Shown here: piece after piece, positions 1-7,738 of the stretch
How the letters are laid out: each line of letters starts with the position of its first letter
Position numbering within the stretch: position 1 is the stretch's first letter
Origin: Bacteroides sp.
GTDB taxonomy: Bacteria; Bacteroidota; Bacteroidia; Bacteroidales; Bacteroidaceae
Direction of reading: 5' to 3'
NCBI GenBank assembly: GCA_030151845.1
Contig: JASLCM010000134.1
Span: forward strand, 1 to 16,785
Length of the DNA stretch: 16,785 nucleotides
Notes under the pieces: generated by a model
What the model saw: only the letters and a program-made list of their open reading frames with translations
What the model was told of the DNA's origin: nothing
Databases searched by the model: none
Made by a program: the position numbers and the translations under genes

Positions 1-544
1 ACAAGATGTGGAAACCGATGATAATGTCTTTAAACAAACATCTGCAAGACTCCCTTGGTTATTAATAGGAATGATTGGGGGGATTGGGAACTCGATGATT
101 CTAGGTAATTTTGACCAAACATTTGCTGCTCACCCCGAAATGGCTTTATACATTCCTTTAATTGGAGGTACAGGAGGTAATGTTGGAACACAATCCTCAG
201 CACTCGTAGTACAGGGCCTAGCAAATAGCTCTCTAAATGCCAAAGAGACGTATAAACAAGTAACAAAAGAGGCTGTAGTTGCAGTTATTAATGCAACGAT
301 AATATCACTTTTAGTATATGTTTATAACTTTATTCGATTTGGAGCAGATGCTACTGTAACCTACTCTGTATCTATTAGTCTCTTTGCGGTTGTTATGTTT
401 GCATCTATATTCGGGACTCTGGTTCCAATGACACTAGAGAAACTTAAAATAGATCCTGCAATTGCTACTGGTCCATTTATTGCCATTACGAATGACATCG
501 TTGGCATGATGTTATACATGAGTGTAACTGTAATGCTTTCATAG
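1..544 (+). CDS. mgtE: Magnesium transporter MgtE, C-terminal part (5' end outside window)
   Basis: Inner-membrane Mg2+ channel; only the C-terminal transmembrane domain is inside the window. The frame is open from base 2, so the GTG at position 8 is an internal codon and the gene continues upstream, where the MgtE N-domain and CBS pair would lie. Visible landmarks, numbered from the codon at base 8, are the family signature PLIGGTGGNVGTQ (about residues 50-62), several hydrophobic helices, and the last helix containing DPAIATGPF followed by an aspartate at bases 494-496. By family knowledge an acidic residue in the last helix of MgtE lines the pore and binds Mg2+; equating it with this one is inference from position. 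The protein ends in a hydrophobic tail, as usual for MgtE. The next gene starts 107 bp on, and I see no clear terminator between. The family call is secure; only the N-terminus is unseen. Confidence 0.93.
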   Translation, partial: QDVETDDNVFKQTSARLPWLLIGMIGGIGNSMILGNFDQTFAAHPEMALYIPLIGGTGGNVGTQSSALVVQGLANSSLNAKETYKQVTKEAVVAVINATIISLLVYVYNFIRFGADATVTYSVSISLFAVVMFASIFGTLVPMTLEKLKIDPAIATGPFIAITNDIVGMMLYMSVTVMLS

Positions 545-651
545 TTTTATTGAATTAAAGTTGATTTTTTTGTATGAAGTAATAGTTTTATTTTATTAAT
601 TTGTTAAGAATAATAGAAAGAACTGAAATTGATTAAATAAGGACGACAATA

Positions 652-2484
652 ATGATGGAATCGAAAGACCAAGAAGAGAAAAAGGATATAACAAAAGAGC
701 AGGTAGCTAAACAAGTTGTAAGTCCTTCTAATAAGCCACTAGAGGAGATAGACAATAATGATCTTCAAACCAAAGAGGATCTACTTGCCGAACTTAAGAA
801 GTATAAGAGTTCTCCGAGTAAAGCCAACAAACAAGTTTTAGATTCACTAAAAAACTCTTTTTACAAGCTTGTAGCAGCAGAGAACTTTGCTGCTAAGGAG
901 GTTTTTATTACAAATGGTGGGGATGAGCAAGAGTTTGTTCCCTCGGTAACACCTCAAGAAGAGGAGTTTAACTCTTTGTTTGCAGAAATAAAGAAAATTA
1001 GAAAAAATCACATTGCTGAACAAGAAAAAATAAAGGAAGAGAACCTTAATAAAAAGCTACTTATTTTAGAGCAGTTAAAGCAAATTGTAGAATCGGGAGA
1101 GGATACTGGAAAGCAATATCATACGTTTAAAGACTTACAAAAGAAATGGACTGGAATTAAGTCTATACCGCAGGGCAGAGTTAATGAACTATGGCAAAGT
1201 TATGAACATGTTGTAGAACAATTCTACGACCTACTCAAATTAAACAATGAGTTTAGAGAGTATGATTTTAAGAAAAACTTAGAGCTCAAAAATAAGATCT
1301 GTGAGAAAGCAGAAAGCTTAACGAAAGAGGAGGATATTGTTTCTGCATTCCATCAGCTTCAGGATCTACACCAAGAGTTCAGAGAGATTGGGCCTATAGC
1401 GAAAGAGCTTAGAGAAGAGGTATGGAACCGCTTTAAAGAGGCTTCAGTAATAATTAATAAGAAACACCAACAACACTTTATAAACTTAAAAGAACAAGAG
1501 CGAGATAATCTAAAAAACAAAACAGCTATTTGCGAAAAAATAGAAGCTATAGACTATACTGAATTAACTAATCATAACCAATGGAAAAAACTAACAGATG
1601 AGGTTATAGAGCTACAAAGAGTCTGGCGCACTATTGGATTTGTTCCTAAAAAACAGAACACACTGATTTTTGATCGTTTTAGAACAGCTTGTGATCTTTT
1701 CTTTGAGAATAAGAGTCAATTCTACAAGAATCAGAAAGAAGCTATGGGGGAGAACCTCAAACAAAAGGAGGCTCTTTGCCTTAAAGCAGAGGAGTTAAAA
1801 GAGAGTAAAGATTGGAGCAAGACAAGTGACATTTTAATTAAGCTGCAAGAAGACTGGAAAAAGATTGGACCTATTCCTAGAAAACATGCAAATGCGTTAT
1901 GGAAGCGCTTTATCTCTGCATGTGACTATTTCTTTGAACAAAGAAAGAAAGTAAATGCTTCTCAACAAAATCAAGAGAATGAAAACCTTGAAAAGAAAAA
2001 TGCATTAATTCAGGAATTAAAAGAGTTAAAGGCTAGTAATGAAGATCCTAAAACGATTTCTACACGAGTTCATGAGATTATAAAGACATGGAATAAGACT
2101 GGTCATGTTCCATATCGACTAAAAGACAAACTTTATAAAGATTTTCACGGGCTAATAGACCAGTTCTTCGATAAGTTTAATACTGAGATTGCACAACAAA
2201 AGCTTAGTAACTTTATTGAGGATGTAAAGGACCTAAAAGAAGAAGGAGCTTTACAACAGTTATATCGAGAAAGAGAAAAACTAATTCGGATTGCCGATCG
2301 AATGAAAAACGAACTACTTACCTATGAAAACAACCTAGGCTTTCTTACTGCCTCCTCTAAAAAAGGAGATACGGTTGTTAATGAATTCACTAGAAAAGTA
2401 GATAGATTAAAGGATGATCTTAAGCTAATGAATAAAAAAATAAAAGCCATAGAGAAGTCCATTCGCGATGAGGACAATAAATAA
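652..2484 (+). CDS. DUF349 repeat protein, predicted cytoplasmic, helical
   Basis: A 610-residue, highly charged, Lys/Glu-rich protein with no signal peptide or membrane segment. It carries five copies of the DUF349 helical repeat. Each copy centres on an aromatic-x-x-[IT]-G-x-[IV]-[PA] motif, at about residues 166, 243, 325, 402 and 480, spaced 77-82 residues apart. Each motif is followed by a helix of the form LWxxFxxxxDxFFE. Residues 520-608 look like a coiled coil, and the first 60 residues are probably disordered. The start is the first of two adjacent ATGs (MMES); the second, 3 bases later, is equally possible. The gene appears to stand alone: 107 bp follow mgtE and a hairpin lies downstream. 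DUF349 proteins are common in Bacteroidetes, but I know of no established biochemical role and assign none. A structural or nucleic-acid-binding role would be a guess from the repeats and charge. Confidence 0.9.
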   Translation: MMESKDQEEKKDITKEQVAKQVVSPSNKPLEEIDNNDLQTKEDLLAELKKYKSSPSKANKQVLDSLKNSFYKLVAAENFAAKEVFITNGGDEQEFVPSVTPQEEEFNSLFAEIKKIRKNHIAEQEKIKEENLNKKLLILEQLKQIVESGEDTGKQYHTFKDLQKKWTGIKSIPQGRVNELWQSYEHVVEQFYDLLKLNNEFREYDFKKNLELKNKICEKAESLTKEEDIVSAFHQLQDLHQEFREIGPIAKELREEVWNRFKEASVIINKKHQQHFINLKEQERDNLKNKTAICEKIEAIDYTELTNHNQWKKLTDEVIELQRVWRTIGFVPKKQNTLIFDRFRTACDLFFENKSQFYKNQKEAMGENLKQKEALCLKAEELKESKDWSKTSDILIKLQEDWKKIGPIPRKHANALWKRFISACDYFFEQRKKVNASQQNQENENLEKKNALIQELKELKASNEDPKTISTRVHEIIKTWNKTGHVPYRLKDKLYKDFHGLIDQFFDKFNTEIAQQKLSNFIEDVKDLKEEGALQQLYREREKLIRIADRMKNELLTYENNLGFLTASSKKGDTVVNEFTRKVDRLKDDLKLMNKKIKAIEKSIRDEDNK

Positions 2485-2504
2485 GATTTAACAATTACTT
2501 TAAA

Positions 2505-2528
2505 ACGAGGAGGCCATGGCCTCCTCGT
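2505..2528 (+). terminator. Perfect 24-bp palindrome after the DUF349 gene, probable terminator
   Basis: Bases 2505-2528 form a perfect inverted repeat with arms ACGAGGAGGCCA and TGGCCTCCTCGT, 20 bp after the DUF349 stop codon. The GC-rich stem is preceded by an A run. The 3' side (ATGCTTTATATCC) is not a strong U tract, so termination may be incomplete. A protein-binding site is the alternative. Placement between a gene end and a candidate promoter at about 2593 favours a terminator. Confidence 0.55.
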
Positions 2529-2592
2529 ATGCTTTATATCCTTAATTATTAATAAGGATAATATATTAAAATAGTATTTTACTAAAAATCTA

Positions 2593-2600
2593 TACCTTTG
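2593..2600 (+). promoter_or_regulatory. Candidate Bacteroidetes -7 promoter element for the eptA-like unit
   Basis: TACCTTTG at 2593-2600 matches the TAnnTTTG -7 consensus of the Bacteroidetes primary sigma factor. It lies 22 bp before the ATG at 2622, in an AT-rich stretch after the 2505-2528 hairpin. No good TTTG -33 element is seen at the expected distance, so the call rests on one box and its position. Confidence 0.4.
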
Positions 2601-2621
2601 TAGGAATTTATTGAAATACTC

Positions 2622-4337
2622 ATGGATACAAAAAATAAAAAAATAAAAGGACTTATAGCTACTCCTTTGTTCTTCTTAATTGTCTATCTTCTTGCGAATA
2701 TCTTGCCTAATATTCTTCTTGGTATAACAGAGCCTTTTAACCTCTTTGGAAGAATAACATTGATTCTTCTCCCATTGGGAGCCTACCTTATCTTATTCTC
2801 TACTATAAAAAACATAGGGCGGCTACAATTAATCCTCTTTCCTTTGCTTTTCATACATGCTTTTCAAATTGTTATAATGTATCTTTTTGGTCAAGATATA
2901 GTAGCAGCAGATATGTTTCTCAATCTATTTACAACGAATGCTTCCGAAGCAGGAGAGGTTTTGGCAGCTATATGGCCTGCTGTTTTATTTGTCTGCCTCG
3001 TATATATCCCAACTACCTTACTTGCAATTTTCCAATGGAAAAAAAGACAATTCCTACCCATAACTGAAAGGAAAATAGTTAAATACATTGGAGGAGTAAT
3101 TCTACTAGTAGGTTTAGGAAGTTTTACTCAATCTCAAGATAAAAACACGCAAACATTTTCAGTACATGAAGATATATATCCTACAAACGTGCTGTATAAT
3201 CTCTATTTTGCTATTCATAAATGGGACCAAAGCAATAAGTACCCTATAACCTCCAAAAACTTTAGCTTTGATGCAGTACGTACTAAGAAAAAAAAGGAAA
3301 GAGAGATTCATCTTCTGGTAATCGGAGAGACAAGTAGAGCCGACAACTGGCAACTTTATGGGTATAATAGAGAGACCACACCTCTACTTAATCAAAGAAC
3401 AAATCTTATCTATTTCCCAGATGCCATTACACAATCTAACACAACCCATAAAAGTGTATCCATTATGCTCTCTGCTGCATCTGCAGAAAACTATAAAAGA
3501 ATCTATAGTGAGAAAGGAATTTTAGATGCTTTCAAAGAAGTGAATTTCCACACAGCTTTTTTATCCAATCAAGGTGAAAATAAAACCTTTACAGAGTATT
3601 TTGGGAAAGCTGCCAATGACTATATCAACTTAAGAGCTTCCTCAACTAGGCAAGGCATTATAGAGAACCATAGAGATAGTGAACTACTTCCTCACTTAAA
3701 AGAGGTAATAGAGAGTCATCCAACACAAGATCTCTTTATTGTTCTACACACTTATGGTTCTCACTTTAATTACAAAGAGAGATATCCTCAAGAGTTCTCC
3801 ATTTTTTTACCAGACGATGTTACTAAAGTTAGCCTTAGTCAAAAAGAAGAATTAATCAATGCGTATAATAATTCGATTTTATATACTGACTTCTTTCTTA
3901 ATGAAGTTATCTCAGTTCTGGAAAAGGAGGATGCTATCACTTCACTACTCTATTGTTCGGACCATGGTGAAGACCTTTTAGATGATCAAAGACGTCGCTT
4001 TCTGCACGCTTCTCCCTCGCCTACTTATTACCAACTCAAAGTTCCTCTTTTTATCTGGTTATCCGATAGTTATGTTAAAGAGCACCCTGAAAAAATAAAT
4101 GCAGCAAAAAAAAATAGAGACTATGCGGTTGCAACAAATTCTATTTATCACACACTGTTAGATATAGCAAATATACGAACAAAGAACACTATAAAAGAGT
4201 TATCATTAGTAAGTGCTGAGTTTAAACAACAACCTAGAAATTACTTGAATGATCATGATCAGCCAATTCCTTATCAAAAAATGAATCTTAAAAAAGAGGA
4301 CTTTTTATTGATAAAGAAAAATAAGATGGAGAAATAA
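2622..4337 (+). CDS. Membrane phosphoethanolamine transferase, EptA-like, sulfatase fold
   Basis: Predicted inner-membrane enzyme (571 aa) that moves phosphoethanolamine from phosphatidylethanolamine to an envelope acceptor, most likely lipid A or LPS core. The N-terminal third has about five hydrophobic segments (near residues 10-34, 43-61, 66-88, 115-138, 152-168). A periplasmic alkaline-phosphatase/sulfatase-type domain starts near residue 228. Motifs seen are LLVIGETSRADN (232-243; E237 a likely metal ligand), QSNTTHKS with candidate nucleophile T274 or T275, LHTYGSHFNY (375-384), SDHGED (446-451; D447 and H448 likely metal ligands), and H462. Only two cysteines are visible (about 125 and 445), so it lacks the disulfides of proteobacterial EptA/MCR enzymes. 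It is followed 8 bp later by a PCMD-like gene and ends with tandem TAA TAA stops. The family call is good; the acceptor is not determined by the sequence. Confidence 0.85.
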   Translation: MDTKNKKIKGLIATPLFFLIVYLLANILPNILLGITEPFNLFGRITLILLPLGAYLILFSTIKNIGRLQLILFPLLFIHAFQIVIMYLFGQDIVAADMFLNLFTTNASEAGEVLAAIWPAVLFVCLVYIPTTLLAIFQWKKRQFLPITERKIVKYIGGVILLVGLGSFTQSQDKNTQTFSVHEDIYPTNVLYNLYFAIHKWDQSNKYPITSKNFSFDAVRTKKKKEREIHLLVIGETSRADNWQLYGYNRETTPLLNQRTNLIYFPDAITQSNTTHKSVSIMLSAASAENYKRIYSEKGILDAFKEVNFHTAFLSNQGENKTFTEYFGKAANDYINLRASSTRQGIIENHRDSELLPHLKEVIESHPTQDLFIVLHTYGSHFNYKERYPQEFSIFLPDDVTKVSLSQKEELINAYNNSILYTDFFLNEVISVLEKEDAITSLLYCSDHGEDLLDDQRRRFLHASPSPTYYQLKVPLFIWLSDSYVKEHPEKINAAKKNRDYAVATNSIYHTLLDIANIRTKNTIKELSLVSAEFKQQPRNYLNDHDQPIPYQKMNLKKEDFLLIKKNKMEK

Positions 4338-4345
4338 TAAATGTT

Positions 4346-5311
4346 ATGAATAAATATATAAGAATGATTTATATAGTAAGCCTGCTTGCTATATCAACTG
4401 TAGCCTACGCTCAAAAAAAAGAGGTTGTGGAGCCAATTCCTTTCGGAGATATGGACTCTTGGTTAGTTCGTGTGGTAGATGAGTCACTCTTAATTGGTGG
4501 AAAAACAAAATATCTCTATGAGGTTGCAAAGGGAGATACACTCTACAACAATACCCCTTACCGTAACAAACAATCGCCATGGGCTAGTTCTACGGTCTTA
4601 GCAAAGGTAAGCGGAATAACTAAGGCGAGTATCAGTGTCTTCCCTGAAAAAAGAGGCAATGGATATTGTGCCCGCCTTGAAACCCTTTTTGACCAAGTAA
4701 AAGTTCTAGGACTTATCAATATTAAAGTTTTAGCCAGTGGAACCCTCTTTTTAGGAGAGATGATTGAGCCTATTAAAGACACTAAGAATCCACAAAGTAA
4801 ATTAATAACTGGTGTTCCTTTTAAGAAAAGACCCAAAGCACTACAGTTCGACTACAAAGTTACCACTGGAGGAGACTGTATTCGAGCCACAGGCTTTAGT
4901 AAACAGAAACAACTAGACAGAAAAGACATGGCAGAGGTGCACATTCTCTTACAAAACCGCTGGGAAGACGAGGAGGGGAATATCCATGCAGAAAGAGTTG
5001 CCACCGGTTGGAAACGGTTTCAAAAGTCGGTAACCACCTGGCAAAATGGATATCGGATTCCCATATATTATGGTGATATTACTCAAAAAGATTTTTACAA
5101 ACCTTATATGAAGCTACGTAATGAGCAAGATGAAGTCTATTACACTAGAAATAGTAAAGGTGAAATGGTGCCCATCTTAGAGGAGAAGTGGTCCAATTCA
5201 ATGGCAGAGCCCACACACATAATTCTCCAGTTCTCATCTAGTAATGGCGGAGCCTATATAGGGAACCCCGAAAGTAAATTTTGGATAGATAATGTCTCTT
5301 TAGTTTATTAA
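4346..5311 (+). CDS. Exported PCMD-like (putative carbohydrate metabolism domain) protein
   Basis: A 321-residue protein with a clear signal peptide (KYIRMIYIVSLLAISTVAYA, cleavage expected after A22), so probably periplasmic or outer surface. There is no lipobox cysteine. The mature part resembles the Bacteroidetes PCMD family: SPWASSTVLAKVSGI, FPEKRGNGYCARLET and LINIKVLASGTLFLGEM in the first half, and a C-terminal beta-sandwich ending ESKFWIDNVSLVY, typical of carbohydrate-binding-like folds. Family assignment is from memory of these motifs. No catalytic activity can be stated; the family name itself is only a prediction. It lies 8 bp after the phosphoethanolamine transferase gene, almost certainly in one transcript. 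An ATG at 4341 is in another frame, so 4346 is the start. Its stop codon lies inside the 48-bp palindrome that ends this unit. Confidence 0.75.
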   Translation: MNKYIRMIYIVSLLAISTVAYAQKKEVVEPIPFGDMDSWLVRVVDESLLIGGKTKYLYEVAKGDTLYNNTPYRNKQSPWASSTVLAKVSGITKASISVFPEKRGNGYCARLETLFDQVKVLGLINIKVLASGTLFLGEMIEPIKDTKNPQSKLITGVPFKKRPKALQFDYKVTTGGDCIRATGFSKQKQLDRKDMAEVHILLQNRWEDEEGNIHAERVATGWKRFQKSVTTWQNGYRIPIYYGDITQKDFYKPYMKLRNEQDEVYYTRNSKGEMVPILEEKWSNSMAEPTHIILQFSSSNGGAYIGNPESKFWIDNVSLVY

Positions 5312-5352
5312 TAAAAAAAGAGCACCACGTGGTGCTCTTTTTTTATTAATAA
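5305..5352. terminator. Bidirectional terminator, 48-bp perfect palindrome
   Basis: Bases 5305-5352 are a perfect 48-bp inverted repeat centred between 5328 and 5329. The GC-rich core stem is GAGCACCAC/GTGGTGCTC, flanked by A7 and T7. It is a classic intrinsic terminator on both strands and separates two convergent units. The arms contain the TAA stop codons of both the PCMD-like gene (5309-5311) and rsgA (complement of 5346-5348). The arm sequence GGTGCTCT recurs at 5353-5360 inside the rsgA coding end. Confidence 0.93.
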
Positions 5353-6281
5353 GGTGCTCTATACTTTCCTTCATCTTCATCTTCTAACATACTCAAGTAA
5401 GAGGTATAGCGGGACTCACTTATATAGTGATTCTCAATAGCGTCTAAGACTGCACAGTGAGGTTCATGTACATGCGTACAGTTAGCGTACCTACACTTTT
5501 TAGAGAACTTAAATATTTCAGGAAAATAATGACTAATCTCCTCTTTTTTCATATCGAAGCTACCATATCCCTTTATACCTGGAGTATCTATCAAGTAACC
5601 ACCTGTAGGAATTTCTACCATCTCTGAAAAAGTTGTAGTATGCATCCCTCTATTATGATGATATGAGATATCTCCTGTTTTTAAAGCAGCATCGGGTAGA
5701 AGAGAATTTATCAAAGTAGACTTTCCTACTCCTGAATGGCCTGAGAAAAGGCTTACTTTTCCTTTTAATTGATCTTTCAATTCATCAACCCCCTCACCTG
5801 TCGTAGCAGATAATGCTATACATGAATACCCTATCGTTTGATAAAGGTTTCTTAGAGCATCTAAATAACTTAGATCGGCCTCATCGTATAAGTCAGTCTT
5901 ATTAAAAACAAGGACTGTCTTCACTCGATAAGCCTCTGCAGAAGCTAAGAATCGATCAATAAAAGTTGTACTAGTCTCAGGGTAGTTTACAGTAACAACT
6001 AGTATATTCTGATCCAAGTTAGCAGCAAGAATATGAGACTGCTTGGATAAATTAGGTGAACGTCTCACCATATAGTTCTTTCTATCATAAAGTTCGGTTA
6101 TAACAGCACCGCCCTCTTCCTGTAGGTCAAGAACCTCAACATAATCACCTACTACTATCGGACTGGTACTTTTAATTCCTTTTAGCCTAAAGTTCCCCCT
6201 AAGTTTACAGTTAATAACTTTACAATCCTCTAACTTTACCTGATACCAACTACCTGTGTTTTTTAAGACTAATCCTTTCAC
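5346..6281 (-). CDS. rsgA: Ribosome small-subunit biogenesis GTPase RsgA
   Basis: Circularly permuted GTPase that acts late in 30S subunit maturation. It has 311 residues, a normal length. An N-terminal OB-fold (about 1-70) is followed by the permuted GTPase order: G4 NKTD (127-130), G5 SAT (158-160), P-loop GHSGVGKST (181-189), the switch region with HTTTF, and G3 DTPG (232-235). A C-terminal zinc knuckle follows with ligands C263, C268, H270 and C276 in the usual C-x4-C-x-H-x5-C spacing. The start is GTG at 6281: no in-frame ATG lies near, and VKGLVLKNTGSWYQVK fits the known N-terminus of Bacteroidetes RsgA. An out-of-frame ATG overlaps this GTG. It is the last gene of pyrH-frr-rsgA, 10 bp after frr, so ribosome recycling and assembly functions appear co-expressed. 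Confidence 0.96.
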   Translation of the reverse strand: MKGLVLKNTGSWYQVKLEDCKVINCKLRGNFRLKGIKSTSPIVVGDYVEVLDLQEEGGAVITELYDRKNYMVRRSPNLSKQSHILAANLDQNILVVTVNYPETSTTFIDRFLASAEAYRVKTVLVFNKTDLYDEADLSYLDALRNLYQTIGYSCIALSATTGEGVDELKDQLKGKVSLFSGHSGVGKSTLINSLLPDAALKTGDISYHHNRGMHTTTFSEMVEIPTGGYLIDTPGIKGYGSFDMKKEEISHYFPEIFKFSKKCRYANCTHVHEPHCAVLDAIENHYISESRYTSYLSMLEDEDEGKYRAPY

Positions 6282-6291
6282 ATTTTAGATC

Positions 6292-6852
6292 TTATACAGT
6301 CATTATTTCTTTATCCTTCTCTGCTATACGCTCATCAATTTGCTTAATAAACTTATCGTGAATCTTTTGTAGTTTCTCCTCTGCACTTTTTTGTACATCT
6401 TCAGGTAGCCCATCTTTCACAGCTTTCTTTAATTCATCCATACCATCACGACGAATATTACGCACACTTATCTTAGCATTTTCACCTTCTCCTTTACATT
6501 GCTTTGAGAGCTGTTTTCTGCGTTCCTCTGTTAATGGAGGGATACCTAAACGAATAACTTCACCATTATTTTCAGGCATTATACCTAAATCCGAATCAAT
6601 GATTGCCTTCTCTATAGGCTTAAACATGTTTTTATCCCAAGGTTTAATCACAATACTTCTCGCATCAGGTGTAGTTACTGCTGCAACATTGTCTATCGGC
6701 ATCAAAGCACCATAGGATTCTACACGTATTCCATCTAAAAGTTTAGGGTTTGCTTTCCCTGCACGCACATGCGAAAGTGTCTCCTCCAAGAAAGAGACTG
6801 CTGCATCCATTTTCTTTTTTGCGTTGTCTATACAACTAGTTACATCAAACAT
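6292..6852 (-). CDS. frr: Ribosome recycling factor
   Basis: Cytoplasmic factor that, with EF-G, splits the post-termination ribosome. It has 186 residues, the usual length, and all the expected blocks: an N-terminal helix with HVRAGKANPKLLDGIRVESYG (about 28-48), MPIDNVAAVTTPDARSIVIKPWD (51-73), IPPLTEERRKQLSKQCK (104-120), and the tip-of-helix arginine cluster VRNIRRDGMDELKK (130-143) that contacts 23S rRNA. It starts at ATG 6852, 50 bp after pyrH and 10 bp before rsgA, all on the minus strand. Nothing is unusual apart from the start context, which is A/T-rich with no strong Shine-Dalgarno site. That is normal for this phylum. Confidence 0.97.
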   Translation of the reverse strand: MFDVTSCIDNAKKKMDAAVSFLEETLSHVRAGKANPKLLDGIRVESYGALMPIDNVAAVTTPDARSIVIKPWDKNMFKPIEKAIIDSDLGIMPENNGEVIRLGIPPLTEERRKQLSKQCKGEGENAKISVRNIRRDGMDELKKAVKDGLPEDVQKSAEEKLQKIHDKFIKQIDERIAEKDKEIMTV

Positions 6853-6902
6853 ATTCTTACTTTTTAAATATTACTTTATTTAATACTCCCTTTTTCATAA
6901 AG

Positions 6903-7616
6903 TTAGCCATTATGAACTAAAGTTCCAATCGACTCTCCTTGTATTACACGCTTCAAATTGCCAACGGTGTCCATATCAAAAACAACAATGGGTAAATTAT
7001 TCTCTTTACACATAGTTGTAGCAGTTAAATCCATCACTTTTAATCCCTTCTGATAAATTTCATCATAGGTTATGCTCGTATATTTAGTTGCTGTTGGATC
7101 TTTTTCTGGATCTGCCGTATATATTCCATCTACTCTAGTTCCTTTCAGCATCACATCAGCCTCTATTTCTATACCACGTAGTGACGAACCTGTATCTGTT
7201 GTAAAGAAAGGATTTCCTGTTCCCGCAGCCATTATCACCACTTCGCCAGACTCTAAATGCTCAATAGCCTTCCACTTTGTATAAAACTCACCAATTGGCT
7301 CCATTCTTACAGCTGTTAACACACGTGATTTAACCCCTTGAGAATTTAATGCAGAGCTAAGCGCTAAACTGTTTATAACAGTAGCCAACATCCCCATTTG
7401 ATCTCCTTTGACACGATCAAACCCTTTGTTAGCACCCGATAGTCCTCGGAAGATATTACCTCCTCCTATTACGATACCAACCTCTACCCCCATCTCCTTG
7501 ATTTCTTGAATCTGTTGAGCATATTCAGTTAGTCTAATTTCATCTATTCCAAAGCCTTGATCTCCCATCAAGCTTTCACCACTTAGCTTTAGAAGTACTC
7601 TTTTGTATTTAATCAT
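6903..7616 (-). CDS. pyrH: UMP kinase (uridylate kinase)
   Basis: Hexameric kinase of the amino-acid kinase fold that phosphorylates UMP to UDP in pyrimidine nucleotide synthesis. It has 237 residues, typical for the family. Visible motifs are LLKLSGESLMG (8-18, with the phosphate-binding lysine K10), GIVIGGGNIFRG (47-58), GTGNPFFTTDTGSSLRGIEIEAD (132-154), KGTRVDGIYTADP (158-170) and LKVMDLTATTM (192-202). It is the first gene of the minus-strand pyrH-frr-rsgA unit and starts at ATG 7616. A -7-like TAAATTTG is present on the same strand at 7641-7648. The upstream 122-bp gap is shared with the divergent gene at 7739. Confidence 0.97.
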   Translation of the reverse strand: MIKYKRVLLKLSGESLMGDQGFGIDEIRLTEYAQQIQEIKEMGVEVGIVIGGGNIFRGLSGANKGFDRVKGDQMGMLATVINSLALSSALNSQGVKSRVLTAVRMEPIGEFYTKWKAIEHLESGEVVIMAAGTGNPFFTTDTGSSLRGIEIEADVMLKGTRVDGIYTADPEKDPTATKYTSITYDEIYQKGLKVMDLTATTMCKENNLPIVVFDMDTVGNLKRVIQGESIGTLVHNG

Positions 7617-7640
7617 AATTCTTTCAACTATTTAATAAGA

Positions 7641-7648
7641 CAAATTTA
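7641..7648 (-). promoter_or_regulatory. Candidate -7 element for pyrH-frr-rsgA
   Basis: The plus-strand CAAATTTA at 7641-7648 reads TAAATTTG on the minus strand and fits TAnnTTTG. It lies 24 bp before the pyrH ATG. No convincing -33 TTTG is seen at the normal spacing, so the support is one box and its location in the divergent gap. Confidence 0.4.
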
Positions 7649-7694
7649 GATAAAAAAACAGATAAGTAGAAGTGTTACTAAACAATAAGGTAAC

Positions 7695-7702
7695 TATCTT
7701 TG
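7695..7702 (+). promoter_or_regulatory. Candidate -7 element for the exported TPR-like gene
   Basis: TATCTTTG at 7695-7702 fits TAnnTTTG and lies 36 bp before the ATG at 7739, or 48 bp before the ATG at 7751. No clear -33 TTTG is visible. It faces away from the pyrH box at 7641-7648 in the same 122-bp divergent gap. Confidence 0.4.
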
Positions 7703-7738
7703 TAAATATAGTAGATGTTCACTATTTAACTTCATACA

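Noticed and set aside
565..603. Possible promoter before the DUF349 gene (TTTG at 569, TTAATTTG at 596)
   Set aside because: The -7 box has a mismatch in TA and the 23-bp spacing is too long. No better site was found in the 107-bp gap.
4558..4836. A 92-codon minus-strand frame inside the PCMD-like gene
   Set aside because: It has no plausible start context or family motif, and the opposite strand encodes a recognisable exported protein.
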